Origin: Clostridiales bacterium
Lineage (GTDB): Bacteria > Bacillota > Clostridia > Oscillospirales > Oscillospiraceae
NCBI GenBank assembly: GCA_004551945.1
Contig: SFPN01000005.1
Coordinates: 1 to 64,000 of the forward strand
DNA: 64,000 nucleotides
Direction: 5' to 3'
A model generated the notes under the pieces. It saw only the letters and a program-made list of their open reading frames with translations. It made no database searches and was not told the DNA's origin. The number at the start of each line of letters is the position of its first letter. Positions within the stretch are counted from its first letter, which is position 1. Below are positions 26,232-34,145 of the stretch, in pieces. The position numbers and the translations under genes were made by a program.

Positions 26232-27833
26232 TCAGAATTGTTTCAGCAGTCCCGAAAGGCCCTCCTCCCGGAACACATCCTGGTAGTATTCTAACTCTTC
26301 CTGGATGATCCCGTCAATGGCCCGCATACCCAGAACCTCCACGGGGGCCTGGTCGTCGGTGAGGATGTGACCTCCGCCGGTATAGGGAGTGAGGGCTTCC
26401 GCCACTGTCGTCAGATGCTCCGCCAGCGCCGGGTTTTCCACCTGGGCCAGGTTTTCCGCCATCCGCTGGGGCAGATCTCCGTCCAGGGCGGCGAACAACT
26501 CCCGGTTGGTGGTGTTGGGCACGTCCGCAGTGCACACAGAGGGGAAGATGCTGGCGATGGTGTCGCACAGGGCCTGGTTGATGCTTCCCTCCCCGTCAGA
26601 GTGCATGTTCAGGTTCACAACCATCACCCCGCCGGGGGCCAGGTGGTCCCGCACCAGGGTAAAAAACTCCGTGGAGGACATCTGGAAGGGGATAGTGATG
26701 TCCTGGTAGGCGTCCACCAGGATCACGTCGTACTTCTTGTCCACCGCCTGGAGGTAGGCCCGGCCGTCGTAGGTGGTCACGTCCACAGATTCGGGCATGT
26801 CGAAGTATTCATAGGCAAGATCGGTAATCTTGCTGTCGATCTCCACCCCCTCTATCCGGGCCTGGGGAAAGTAGGTGGTGCACTGGCGGGCATAGGTCCC
26901 GGTGCCGTTGCCCAGGATCAGGATCTGGGGGTCGGTCTTTTCCTCAAGGTCCGCCATGACGGGGGCGGCCAGGGCGTAGTCGTAGTACATGCCGGTGAGG
27001 CCGTCGTCCTTCATCATCACCGACTGGACCCCGAAGAGCACGTTGGTGGAGAGGATCACCCGGCGTTCGGTCTCCTTGACCTGCAAATAATTGTACACCG
27101 ACTCCCCCTCGTAGGTCAGCTCCTTCTCCCAGAAGGCGAAGCTCCCACCGCTGCCCAGCACGGCGCACAGAAGGAAGAGCACCAGGGACACCAGGCAGGT
27201 TTTGAGCTTGGTTTTGGCGCTGAGGAAGTAGACCAGGCCGATGACCAGCAGGATGCCGGAAAACAGCAGGAAGGTGACGGCAGTACCCACCGCGGGGATG
27301 GTGACGAAGGTGGGCAGGAAGGTGCCCAGGATGCTGCCGATGGTGTTGCAGGCCCCCAGGTTACCCACGGTGCGGCCGCTGTCGTTCAGGCTGTCCACGG
27401 TGTACTTCACCAGGCAGGGGGTGACGGTGCCCAGCAGGAAGAGGGGAAAGACGAAAATCACCACGCAGGCGCAGAAGGCGGCGATGACGAGAAAGTTGGT
27501 GCTCACGGTGAGCACCAGCAGGCCCGAGATGCCCAGGATCACATACTTGCCCAGCACCGGGATGGCGGCAATCCACACGGCGGCGATGAGCAGCCGCCGG
27601 TAGAGCCGGTCGGTGTTGGGGTCCTTGTCCGCCATCCGGCCGCCCCAGAGATTGCCCAGGGCCATGGCGATCATGATGGTGCCGATGATGATGGTCCAGA
27701 CGATCTGGGAGGAACTGAAATAGGGGGCCAGCAGGCGGCTGGCGCCCAGCTCCACCGCCATCACCGAGACGCCGGCAAAAAACTCCGTGAGATAGAGATA
27801 CAGCTTGTTTTTGAGGATGGGACGGGTTCCCAT
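26232..27833 (-). CDS. Membrane-fused spermidine synthase-like protein
   Basis: The 533-residue protein combines an N-terminal membrane region of about seven helices (residues 8-225, including LTEFFAGVSVMAVELGASRLLAPYF) with a soluble methyltransferase-fold domain like spermidine synthase (LILGNGTGTYARQ, IEGVEID, DVILVDAYQD). Such MFS/spermidine-synthase fusions are common in bacteria, and few have proven aminopropyltransferase activity. The catalytic Asp region reads VDAYQD rather than the classical DSSDP, so polyamine synthesis is uncertain. The ATG at 27833 with AAGGA nine bases upstream is preferred over the one at 27851. Its message must come through or start near the fba terminator. Confidence 0.8.
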   Translation of the reverse strand: MGTRPILKNKLYLYLTEFFAGVSVMAVELGASRLLAPYFSSSQIVWTIIIGTIMIAMALGNLWGGRMADKDPNTDRLYRRLLIAAVWIAAIPVLGKYVILGISGLLVLTVSTNFLVIAAFCACVVIFVFPLFLLGTVTPCLVKYTVDSLNDSGRTVGNLGACNTIGSILGTFLPTFVTIPAVGTAVTFLLFSGILLVIGLVYFLSAKTKLKTCLVSLVLFLLCAVLGSGGSFAFWEKELTYEGESVYNYLQVKETERRVILSTNVLFGVQSVMMKDDGLTGMYYDYALAAPVMADLEEKTDPQILILGNGTGTYARQCTTYFPQARIEGVEIDSKITDLAYEYFDMPESVDVTTYDGRAYLQAVDKKYDVILVDAYQDITIPFQMSSTEFFTLVRDHLAPGGVMVVNLNMHSDGEGSINQALCDTIASIFPSVCTADVPNTTNRELFAALDGDLPQRMAENLAQVENPALAEHLTTVAEALTPYTGGGHILTDDQAPVEVLGMRAIDGIIQEELEYYQDVFREEGLSGLLKQF

Positions 27834-27857
27834 GATATCAAATCCTTCCATATATAG

Positions 27858-27888
27858 AAAAAAACGGCACAGCTTAACCTGTGCCGTT
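27858..27888 (-). terminator. Intrinsic terminator of fba
   Basis: The stem AACGGCACAG/CTGTGCCGTT is followed by TTTTTTT on the minus strand, 65 bases past the fba stop and 25 bases before the next gene. Confidence 0.85.
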
Positions 27889-27953
27889 TTCTCGCCGGTT
27901 ATGCGCCCCGCCGGCTGGGGTTTTGGGCGTTCTCTGTCTGAAAAACCGGGGAC

Positions 27954-28889
27954 TCAAATCTTGTTGTCCGAGCCCAGCACGTTCACGATCTTGTCCTTCA
28001 CCAGATCCTTCACATACTGACGGCCCACCTTCAGGTAGCCTCTGGGGTCGAAGTTGGCCGGGTCTGCCACCAGCTGCTGGCGGACCCCGGCGGTCATGGC
28101 CAGGCGCAGGTCGGAGTCGATGTTAATTTTGCACACGGCCATTTTGGCGGCCTGGCGGAGCTGATCCTCGGGCACGCCGATGGCGTCCTTCAGTTGGCCG
28201 CCGTTGGCGTTGATGATGTCCACATACTGGGGAATGACGGAAGAGGCCCCGTGGAGGACGATGGGGAAGCCGGGCAGGCGGCGGGAGACCTCCTCCAGGA
28301 TGTCAAAGCGCAGCTGGGGCTTGGTGCCGGGCTTGAACTTGAAGGCGCCGTGGCTGGTGCCAATGGCGATGGCCAGGCTGTCCACCCCGGTGGCCCGGAC
28401 AAATTCCTCCACCTGCTCAGGGTTGGTGTAGGAGGAGTCCTCGGCGGAGACGTTCACGTCGTCCTCAATGCCGGCCAGGCGGCCCAGCTCCCCTTCCACC
28501 ACCACGCCGTGGGCGTGGGCATACTCCACCACCTGACGGGTGAGGGCGATGTTCTCCTGGAAGTCGTGCTTGGAACCGTCGATCATGACGGAGGTAAAGC
28601 CCCCGTCGATGCAGGCCTTGCAGATTTCAAAATCCTCCCCGTGGTCCAGGTGCAGGGCGATGGGCAGGCCGGTGTCGGCAACGGCGGCCTCAACCAGCTT
28701 CATGAGGTAGCCGTGCTTGGCATACTTCCGGGCGCCGGCGGAAACCTGAAGGATGATGGGAGACTTGGCCTCCAGGGCGGCCTCGGTGATGCCCTGGACG
28801 ATCTCCATGTTGTTGACGTTGAAGGCGCCGATGGCGTAGCCGCCCTCGTAGGCCTTCCGGAACATTTCAGTGGTAGTAACTAACGGCAT
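27954..28889 (-). CDS. fba: Class II fructose-1,6-bisphosphate aldolase
   Basis: The 311-residue zinc-dependent aldolase cleaves fructose-1,6-bisphosphate into dihydroxyacetone phosphate and glyceraldehyde 3-phosphate. Visible features are GAFNVNNMEIVQG (about residues 21-33), the active-site pair D82/H83 in HLDHGEDFE, the second metal ligand in VEGELGRLAGIED, the phosphate-binding GTSHGAFKF, and LHGASSV. The ATG at 28889 follows GGAGGG. It is transcribed divergently from the phosphofructokinase gene, its pathway neighbour, from a shared promoter region. Confidence 0.96.
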   Translation of the reverse strand: MPLVTTTEMFRKAYEGGYAIGAFNVNNMEIVQGITEAALEAKSPIILQVSAGARKYAKHGYLMKLVEAAVADTGLPIALHLDHGEDFEICKACIDGGFTSVMIDGSKHDFQENIALTRQVVEYAHAHGVVVEGELGRLAGIEDDVNVSAEDSSYTNPEQVEEFVRATGVDSLAIAIGTSHGAFKFKPGTKPQLRFDILEEVSRRLPGFPIVLHGASSVIPQYVDIINANGGQLKDAIGVPEDQLRQAAKMAVCKINIDSDLRLAMTAGVRQQLVADPANFDPRGYLKVGRQYVKDLVKDKIVNVLGSDNKI

Positions 28890-28964
28890 AATGATAACCC
28901 TCCATGCGCCCGAGGGCGCGTTATTTTTCAAAAAAGCCGGCATCCCAATGATCCCGGATAAATC

Positions 28965-28993
28965 ATTTTACCAACAATCATTGATAATTGCAA
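28965..28993 (-). promoter_or_regulatory. Sigma-A promoter of fba, sharing its -35 with the divergent promoter
   Basis: Minus strand: -35 TTGCAA (28988-28993), 17-base spacer, -10 TAAAAT (28965-28970). TTGCAA is its own reverse complement and is also the -35 of the plus-strand pfp promoter. Confidence 0.7.
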
Positions 28994-29016
28994 GTATGCT
29001 TGTAATATGATACAAT
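28987..29016 (+). promoter_or_regulatory. Sigma-A promoter and possible operator of the phosphofructokinase gene
   Basis: Plus strand: -35 TTGCAA (28988-28993), 17-base spacer, -10 TACAAT (29011-29016). A near-palindrome ATTGCAAG/CTTGTAAT (28987-29006, one mismatch) covers the -35 and part of the spacer and could be an operator acting on both divergent promoters. Confidence 0.7.
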
Positions 29017-29053
29017 AAATCATCCTACTAAAAAGACAATGGAGGAACCCTCT

Positions 29054-30295
29054 ATGGAAAATTTAAAAGGCGCCTGCATCATCGGCCAGTCCGGCGGGCC
29101 CACTTCTGTCATTAACGCCAGCGCCCAGGGCGTCATCCAGACCGCCCTGGCCTCCCCCCAGATCACCCGGGTCCTGGGCGCCGCCCACGGCATCAAGGGC
29201 GTGCTGGCCGACCAGCTCTACGACATGGGCCAGGAGGACCCCAGGGAGCTGGACCTGCTTCAGTTCACCCCCTCCTCCGCCCTGGGCTCCTGCCGGTACA
29301 AGCTGGCTGACCCGGACGTGGACGACACCGACTACAAGCGCATTCTGGAAATCTTTAAGAAATACGACGTGCGCTACTTCTTCTACAACGGCGGCAACGA
29401 CTCCATGGACACCTGCAACAAGATCAGCAAGTACATGCAGCGGGTGGGCTACCCCTGCAACATCATGGGTGTGCCCAAGACCATCGACAACGACCTGAGC
29501 GGCACCGACCACTGCCCCGGCTACGGCAGCGCCGCCAAGTACATCGCCACCTCCTGCATGGAGCTGTACCAGGACGCCCGGGTGTATGACACCGGCACCG
29601 TGGTCATCGTGGAGATTATGGGCCGTCACGCCGGCTGGCTGGCGGGCGCTGCGGGCCTGGCCAGCTGGGCAGGTTCCGGTCCTGACCTGGTGTACCTGCC
29701 GGAGGTGGACTTCGACATGGAGGCTTTCGTTGCCGACGTCAAGCGCATCTACGAGGCCACCGGCAACTGCCTGGTGGCAGTCTCCGAGGGCATCCACTAC
29801 GCCGACGGCACCTTCGTCTCCGAGGCCAAGACCTCCGCCACCGACGGCTTCGGCCACGCCCAGCTGGGCGGTCTCGCCGTGATGCTGGCGGACGTGATCA
29901 AGCAGCGGATGGGCGTGAAGGTCCGTGGCATCGAGCTCTCCCTGCTCCAGCGGTGTGGGGCGCACCTGGCCTCCGCCACCGACGTGCAGGAGGCCTATCT
30001 GGTGGGCAAGGCCGCCGTGGAGGCTGCCGTCTCCGGCACCACCGACCACATGGTGGGTCTGGACTGCATCCGGAACGAGAGCGGCTACCACTGCCAGACC
30101 AAGCTGGTGCCCCTGACCCAGGCCGCCAACACCGAGCGGAAGGTTCCCCGGGACTGGATCAACGAGGCCGGCAACGGCATCCAGCAGGGCTTTGTGGACT
30201 ACGCCCTCCCCCTGATCCAGGGTGAGCTCTCCCGGCCCCAGGAAAACTCCCTTCCCCGCTTTGCCAAGCTGAAAAAGGTGCTGACCACCGACTGA
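29054..30295 (+). CDS. 6-phosphofructokinase, probably pyrophosphate-dependent
   Basis: The 413-residue PFK-family enzyme phosphorylates fructose 6-phosphate. The phosphoryl-donor loop reads GGNDS (residues 113-117) where ATP-dependent enzymes have GGDGS, and the catalytic stretch is PKTIDND (141-147) with Lys after Pro. Both features are associated with PPi-dependent enzymes, which work reversibly. The substrate-binding MGRHAGWLA motif is present. The ATG at 29054 follows GGAGG; the ATG at 29039 lies before that site and is rejected. It sits divergent to fba, so the two enzymes flanking fructose-1,6-bisphosphate share a control region. Confidence 0.88.
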   Translation: MENLKGACIIGQSGGPTSVINASAQGVIQTALASPQITRVLGAAHGIKGVLADQLYDMGQEDPRELDLLQFTPSSALGSCRYKLADPDVDDTDYKRILEIFKKYDVRYFFYNGGNDSMDTCNKISKYMQRVGYPCNIMGVPKTIDNDLSGTDHCPGYGSAAKYIATSCMELYQDARVYDTGTVVIVEIMGRHAGWLAGAAGLASWAGSGPDLVYLPEVDFDMEAFVADVKRIYEATGNCLVAVSEGIHYADGTFVSEAKTSATDGFGHAQLGGLAVMLADVIKQRMGVKVRGIELSLLQRCGAHLASATDVQEAYLVGKAAVEAAVSGTTDHMVGLDCIRNESGYHCQTKLVPLTQAANTERKVPRDWINEAGNGIQQGFVDYALPLIQGELSRPQENSLPRFAKLKKVLTTD

Positions 30296-30301
30296 TACTG
30301 A

Positions 30302-30335
30302 TTCTTGATGAAAAAGTTTCATCAAGAACTAGTAT
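30302..30335. repeat. Short palindromic repeat element, copy B
   Basis: A perfect 12-base-pair hairpin, TTCTTGATGAAA/TTTCATCAAGAA with an AAG loop, continues into CTAGTAT. The CAAGAACTAGTAT ending matches the element at 67-128. There is no T-run, so it is not a simple terminator; a true terminator follows at 30347. Confidence 0.5.
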
Positions 30336-30346
30336 GATCCCACAGA

Positions 30347-30382
30347 AAAGCCGCCGCAGTTCAATATTGCGGCGGCTTTCTT
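30347..30382 (+). terminator. Intrinsic terminator after the phosphofructokinase gene
   Basis: The stem AAAGCCGCCGCA/TGCGGCGGCTTT with a nine-base loop is followed by a TTTCTT tract on the plus strand. Confidence 0.8.
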
Positions 30383-30422
30383 CACATACTAAGGGAAACA
30401 TGAGAAAAAAGGAGGTTATGCT

Positions 30423-32360
30423 ATGGCCAATCATCTCCAGAACCAGACCAGCCCCTATCTCCGCCAGCACGGAGACAACCCGGTGGACTGGTACCCCTGG
30501 TGTCAGGAGGCCTTCCAACGGGCCAGGGAGGAGGACAAGCCCATCTTTCTCAGCGTGGGCTACAGCACCTGCCACTGGTGCCACGTGATGGCACGGGAGA
30601 GCTTCCAGGACCCGGAGGTGGCGGAACTGCTCAACGAGGGCTTTGTCTCCATCAAGGTGGACCGGGAGGAGCGCCCGGACATTGACAGCCTGAGCATGTC
30701 CATCTGCCAGGCCTTCACCGGGGGCGGCGGCTGGCCCACCACCGTTTTTCTCACGCCGGACCAGATCCCCTTCTTTGCCGGTACCTACTTTCCCAAGGAC
30801 AGCAGCAGGGGTCTGCCGGGGCTGCTCCAGCTGCTGCCCGCCATCCGCCGGACCTGGCAGACCGACCGGGACCGGCTCATGGCCCAGGGGGAGCAGGTGC
30901 TGGCCTATCTCCAGGCAGAGGCCCCGCCAGCGGCAGAGCCGGACACCTCTCTGCTGAAAAAGGCCCTGGACCAGTGGCGGGCCTCCTTCGACCCTGTCTG
31001 GGGGGGCTTCGGCTCCGCCCCCAAGTTTCCCATGGGCCACAGTCTGGTGTTTCTCCTGGCCTGCGGGGAGAAAACCGGGGACAAGCCCGCCCTGGCCATG
31101 GCAGAAAAGACCCTGGAGCAGCTCTATCTGGGGGGCATTTTCGACCATGTGGGCGGGGGCTTTGCCCGGTACTCCACCGACCGGCAGTTTCTGGTTCCCC
31201 ACTTTGAAAAAATGCTCTACGACAACGCCCTGCTGACCCTGGCCTACTGCAAGGCCTATCAGGTGACCCGCCGGAGCCTGTACCTCCAGGTAGCCCAGCG
31301 GACGGCGGACTATGTGCTCCGGGACCTGATCCTCCCCGGCGGGGCCTTTGCCGGGGCCCAGGACGCGGACAGCGGCGGGGAGGAAGGGCGGTACTACACC
31401 CTCACCCCGGAGGAGGTTCTGTCGGTGCTGGGTGCGGAGCTGGGGGAGAAATTCAACCGGTGCTACCACATCACCCCCGAGGGCAACTTCCTGGGGAAGA
31501 ACATCCCCAACCTGCTCCAGGGCCTGTCCGCCCCGGAGGACTGTGAGGAGGCCCTGCCCCTGCTGCGGGCTTACCGGGAAAAGCGCTGCTCCCTGGCCCG
31601 GGACGACAAGGTGCTCACCGGCTGGAACGGCCTGATGATCGCCGCTCTGGCTGCTCTCTACCGGGTCAGCGGCCAGGAGCGCTACCTGGAGGGGGCCAGA
31701 GGTGCCCTGGCCTACCTGGACCGGGTTCACTGGCGGGGGGATGACCTCTTCGCCACCAGCCTGGCAGAGCAGACCGGGCCCAAGGCCTTTTTGGAGGACT
31801 ACGCCTTCCTGTCCTTCGGCCTGCTCCATCTCTACGAGGCTACCCTGGAGCCGCGATACCTGGACCAGGCCCAATCCCTCTGCCGCCGGGTGCTGGCGGA
31901 CTTTCCCGACAAAGGCCGCGGGGGATTCTATCTGGCCGCCAAGGACAGCCAGCCTCTGCTGCTCCGCCCCAAGGAGACCGCCGACGGGGCCCTGCCCAGC
32001 GGCAACACCATGCTGGGTTATGTACTGGTGCGCCTGGCTCAGCTCACCGAAGAGGAGACCTGGGACCGGGCCGCCCAGGAGCAGCTGGCCTTCCTGGCCG
32101 GGCAGGCGGCGGCCTATCCCACCGCCTACCCGGTGTATCTGCTGGCTCTGCTGGCCCGCACCCATCCCCCGGAGGAGATCACCCTGGTCCTGGCCCCCGG
32201 CCAGACCCCGCCGGCCCAGCCCTGGCCCTTCCCCCTGGACGCTGTGGTGAAGATTCTGCCGGGACCCCAGGGGGACTATGCCCTGCTGGACGGAAAGACC
32301 ACCTATTACGTCTGCAAGGACCACACCTGCCTGCCCCCAACCACACAGTACCCCCACTAA
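30423..32360 (+). CDS. Thioredoxin domain-containing protein (DUF255, YyaL family)
   Basis: This 645-residue cytoplasmic protein has an N-terminal thioredoxin-like DUF255 domain with the family start NQTSPYLRQHGDNPVDWYPW and redox-type motif CHWC (C50, C53). A long alpha/alpha-toroid region follows, with FDHVGGGFARYSTD, HFEKMLYDNALL, DADSGGEEGRYY and DDKVLTGWNGLM. The family occurs in bacteria, archaea and animals (spermatogenesis-associated protein 20) with no settled reaction. AAAGGAGG precedes the ATG. It stands alone between two terminators. Confidence 0.92.
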   Translation: MANHLQNQTSPYLRQHGDNPVDWYPWCQEAFQRAREEDKPIFLSVGYSTCHWCHVMARESFQDPEVAELLNEGFVSIKVDREERPDIDSLSMSICQAFTGGGGWPTTVFLTPDQIPFFAGTYFPKDSSRGLPGLLQLLPAIRRTWQTDRDRLMAQGEQVLAYLQAEAPPAAEPDTSLLKKALDQWRASFDPVWGGFGSAPKFPMGHSLVFLLACGEKTGDKPALAMAEKTLEQLYLGGIFDHVGGGFARYSTDRQFLVPHFEKMLYDNALLTLAYCKAYQVTRRSLYLQVAQRTADYVLRDLILPGGAFAGAQDADSGGEEGRYYTLTPEEVLSVLGAELGEKFNRCYHITPEGNFLGKNIPNLLQGLSAPEDCEEALPLLRAYREKRCSLARDDKVLTGWNGLMIAALAALYRVSGQERYLEGARGALAYLDRVHWRGDDLFATSLAEQTGPKAFLEDYAFLSFGLLHLYEATLEPRYLDQAQSLCRRVLADFPDKGRGGFYLAAKDSQPLLLRPKETADGALPSGNTMLGYVLVRLAQLTEEETWDRAAQEQLAFLAGQAAAYPTAYPVYLLALLARTHPPEEITLVLAPGQTPPAQPWPFPLDAVVKILPGPQGDYALLDGKTTYYVCKDHTCLPPTTQYPH

Positions 32361-32363
32361 ACG

Positions 32364-32400
32364 CCAGCACACCCCCGGAAAACGGGGGTGTGCTGGTTTT
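32364..32400 (+). terminator. Terminator after the YyaL-type gene
   Basis: A 14-base-pair stem, CCAGCACACCCCCG and its complement, with a five-base loop is followed by TTTT on the plus strand. It also lies at the 3' end of the convergent SPOCS gene and may serve both. Confidence 0.85.
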
Positions 32401-32403
32401 CTG

Positions 32404-33924
32404 TTACCGTTTTCTGGGGATCAGCAGCATCTGCCCGGGGTAGAGCTCTTCGGAGGTGAGGCCGCTGGCCTCCATGATCTCGCTGTCGGTAGACAGGCAC
32501 GCCTTGGCCACGTCCCACAGGGTCTCCCCTGCCCGCACCGCCCGGAGGATCACCGAGGGCCGCTCTTCCTCCTCCTCCCGCCGGTCCCCCAGGGTCACCC
32601 GGTCGGCCAGGGAGACCGTCCGGTCCTCCAGAGCCATCCACCGGAACAGCAGAGGGACGGTCACCTCTGCCCCGGTTCCGGTGATGGAGGCCGTGGGCGC
32701 CCGCAGAATCTCCACGGTCACCAGGCAGGGGGTCTCTCCCCGCTCCGGCAGCCGGTGGGAGACGGTCACCCGTTTGCTGAGGGTGACCGGTCCCTCCTCC
32801 CCCTGGCACAGAACCACCAGCTCCACCTCCTGGGTGAGGATGCGGTCCTGTCCCTCCTGCCGCTGGCCGGTGCGGCCCAGCCGGGCCTGGACGTCAAAAA
32901 TCTCCCCCAGGGCGCCGCTGTGCTCCAGCACCTCCCGGGCAATCTCCTGGTCCTCCCCGCTGCCCAGCAGGGACCGGACCGGGAAGGGGCTGCTCTCCGT
33001 CTGGAGCTGGTAGTCCGTGCTGTACAGGTCCGCCAGCACTGGCACCTCCACCTGCCTGCGGAGAACCGCCTGGGCCTGGAGGGCCAGCTCCACCTGGAAG
33101 GCCCGGGGGTCCTCCCCCTCCGGGATGCAGGTCACGTCGGTGAAGAACAGGTCCATCTCGCACAGGCCTTCCTCGCTCTCCTCCCCCGCGTCCATGATCT
33201 GGGAGTAGGGCATATGAAGGTCGGCGGAGAACACCCCGCCGTCGGGGCCCTTGCACAGAAGGGTCAGCACCGCCTCCCCCTTAAAGACCAGCTTGCTGCC
33301 GATGACCCGGGCCTCGGTGCAGGTGCACTCCGCCCGGGTGCGCAGCAGGCTCTGCACATCCGGCCGCCCGGCGGGCAGGGTCACCGTGTCGCTGTAAGTA
33401 AAGGTTTTTTCCTGGACGTAGACGGTCATTATGCTGCGCAGAGTGTCCGTCCGCTGGCGCACGCCGTAGTCCTCCCCCTCCCGGGCCATGGAGGCCGGGC
33501 TGAGGGTCTGGGGGGAAAAGCCCTCCACCTCCAGCTGGTAGCCCACCCGCACCAGCACCTTCCGGGGGTTGAGCAGGTGGACGTCCACCGACAAGACCCG
33601 GGGGGTCACCTTCAGCAGGCACCGCCGGGTCAGCTGGGGCAGGTCCGGGGAGAGAGAAAAGGGCAGGGTCACCTCCATGGACTCCATGGTCTCCTCCCCT
33701 TCCGGCTGGTAGAGGATGGTCACCTTCAGCAGGCCGGAGAGCTCTGCCTTGCCCTCCTGAGGTTCCTTCCGCTGGAGGAGCAGCCGCCCCTCCCCGTCCA
33801 GCACCTGCCAGATGTCCGGGCAGGCGTCGGGGACGATGGTTTCCGCCGTCTCTTCCTGTTCCAATGTGGTGCGGCAGACGGTTTCCCAGCACCGCACAGA
33901 TTCTCGCTGGAGTTCCAATTCCAT
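32404..33924 (-). CDS. SPOCS (DUF3794) and LysM domain protein, SipL-like spore morphogenesis factor
   Basis: The 506-residue protein contains repeated SPOCS/DUF3794 beta-rich modules (about residues 30-130, 165-265 and 310-410). Recurring signatures include IVPDACPDIWQVLDGEGRLL and CLVTVEILRAP. A C-terminal LysM domain (RAVRAGETLWDVAKACLS to GQMLLIPRKR) follows. This is the architecture of clostridial SipL, the coat protein that binds SpoIVA. It lies just downstream of spoVM, another SpoIVA partner, and has a sigma-E-like promoter (33960-33988). There is no signal peptide, fitting mother-cell expression. Paralogues with this architecture exist, so identity with SipL is not certain. Confidence 0.8.
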   Translation of the reverse strand: MELELQRESVRCWETVCRTTLEQEETAETIVPDACPDIWQVLDGEGRLLLQRKEPQEGKAELSGLLKVTILYQPEGEETMESMEVTLPFSLSPDLPQLTRRCLLKVTPRVLSVDVHLLNPRKVLVRVGYQLEVEGFSPQTLSPASMAREGEDYGVRQRTDTLRSIMTVYVQEKTFTYSDTVTLPAGRPDVQSLLRTRAECTCTEARVIGSKLVFKGEAVLTLLCKGPDGGVFSADLHMPYSQIMDAGEESEEGLCEMDLFFTDVTCIPEGEDPRAFQVELALQAQAVLRRQVEVPVLADLYSTDYQLQTESSPFPVRSLLGSGEDQEIAREVLEHSGALGEIFDVQARLGRTGQRQEGQDRILTQEVELVVLCQGEEGPVTLSKRVTVSHRLPERGETPCLVTVEILRAPTASITGTGAEVTVPLLFRWMALEDRTVSLADRVTLGDRREEEEERPSVILRAVRAGETLWDVAKACLSTDSEIMEASGLTSEELYPGQMLLIPRKR

Positions 33925-33959
33925 AGTGTGACTTCCTTTCCCATAAAGGTTACTGTCTC

Positions 33960-33988
33960 ATCCTATGCTCCAGCGCCGGGGGGTATTC
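33960..33988 (-). promoter_or_regulatory. Possible sigma-E-type sporulation promoter for the SPOCS/LysM gene
   Basis: Minus strand: GAATACC (33982-33988), 14-base spacer, CATAGGAT (33960-33967). The B. subtilis sigma-E consensus is about KMATATT with CATACAHT, so the -10 has two mismatches. It fits the sporulation role of the gene and puts the start site about 30 bases before the ATG, which has AAAGGAAG. Confidence 0.4.
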
Positions 33989-34057
33989 TTAAATGCGGAA
34001 GATCTTTTTCAGGATGCCCGCCAGGGCCTTGGGGGCGTTCACCACCACCATCTTCAT
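33989..34057 (-). CDS. spoVM: Stage V sporulation protein SpoVM (22-residue peptide)
   Basis: This tiny reading frame begins MKMVVVNAPKAL and ends LKKIFRI. It aligns with B. subtilis SpoVM (26 residues, MKFYTIKLPKFLGGIVRAML...): start MK, beta-branched run, Pro at position 9, Lys at 10, then an amphipathic helix ending in Lys and hydrophobic residues. SpoVM recognises the curved forespore membrane and recruits SpoIVA. GGGAGGG lies six bases before the ATG. Location supports the call: in B. subtilis spoVM also lies downstream of prpC-prkC-rsgA, and here the SPOCS/LysM coat gene follows directly. A longer reading from 34198 crosses the rsgA terminator and is rejected. Confidence 0.85.
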   Translation of the reverse strand: MKMVVVNAPKALAGILKKIFRI

Positions 34058-34081
34058 GTGGGTCCCTCCCTTCCCGGGCGC

Positions 34082-34129
34082 AAAAAAACACCCGTCTGCT
34101 CCCAGTTTATGCCGGGAACAGACGGGTGT
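34082..34129 (-). terminator. Terminator after rsgA, directly upstream of spoVM
   Basis: A 16-base-pair stem (ACACCCGTCTGTTCCC arm with one G-T pair) is followed by seven T on the minus strand. The loop contains CATAAACT (34104-34111), similar to a sporulation -10 element. The spoVM ribosome site begins about 12 bases later. Confidence 0.85.
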
Positions 34130-34145
34130 GTGCAGGTTTCCAGGA

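Noticed and set aside
26367..27857. Long plus-strand frame rich in His, Gly and Gln opposite the spermidine-synthase-like gene
   Set aside because: Low-complexity antisense translation with no start signal. The minus strand has a membrane protein with recognisable motifs.
29063..30325. 420-codon minus-strand open frame opposite the phosphofructokinase gene
   Set aside because: It is an antisense shadow created by high GC codon use. The Val/Gly/His-rich translation has no domain, and the plus strand encodes a clear PFK.
30159..32372. 737-codon minus-strand open frame opposite the YyaL-type gene
   Set aside because: Compositional shadow. The real gene on the plus strand has DUF255 motifs and a ribosome binding site.
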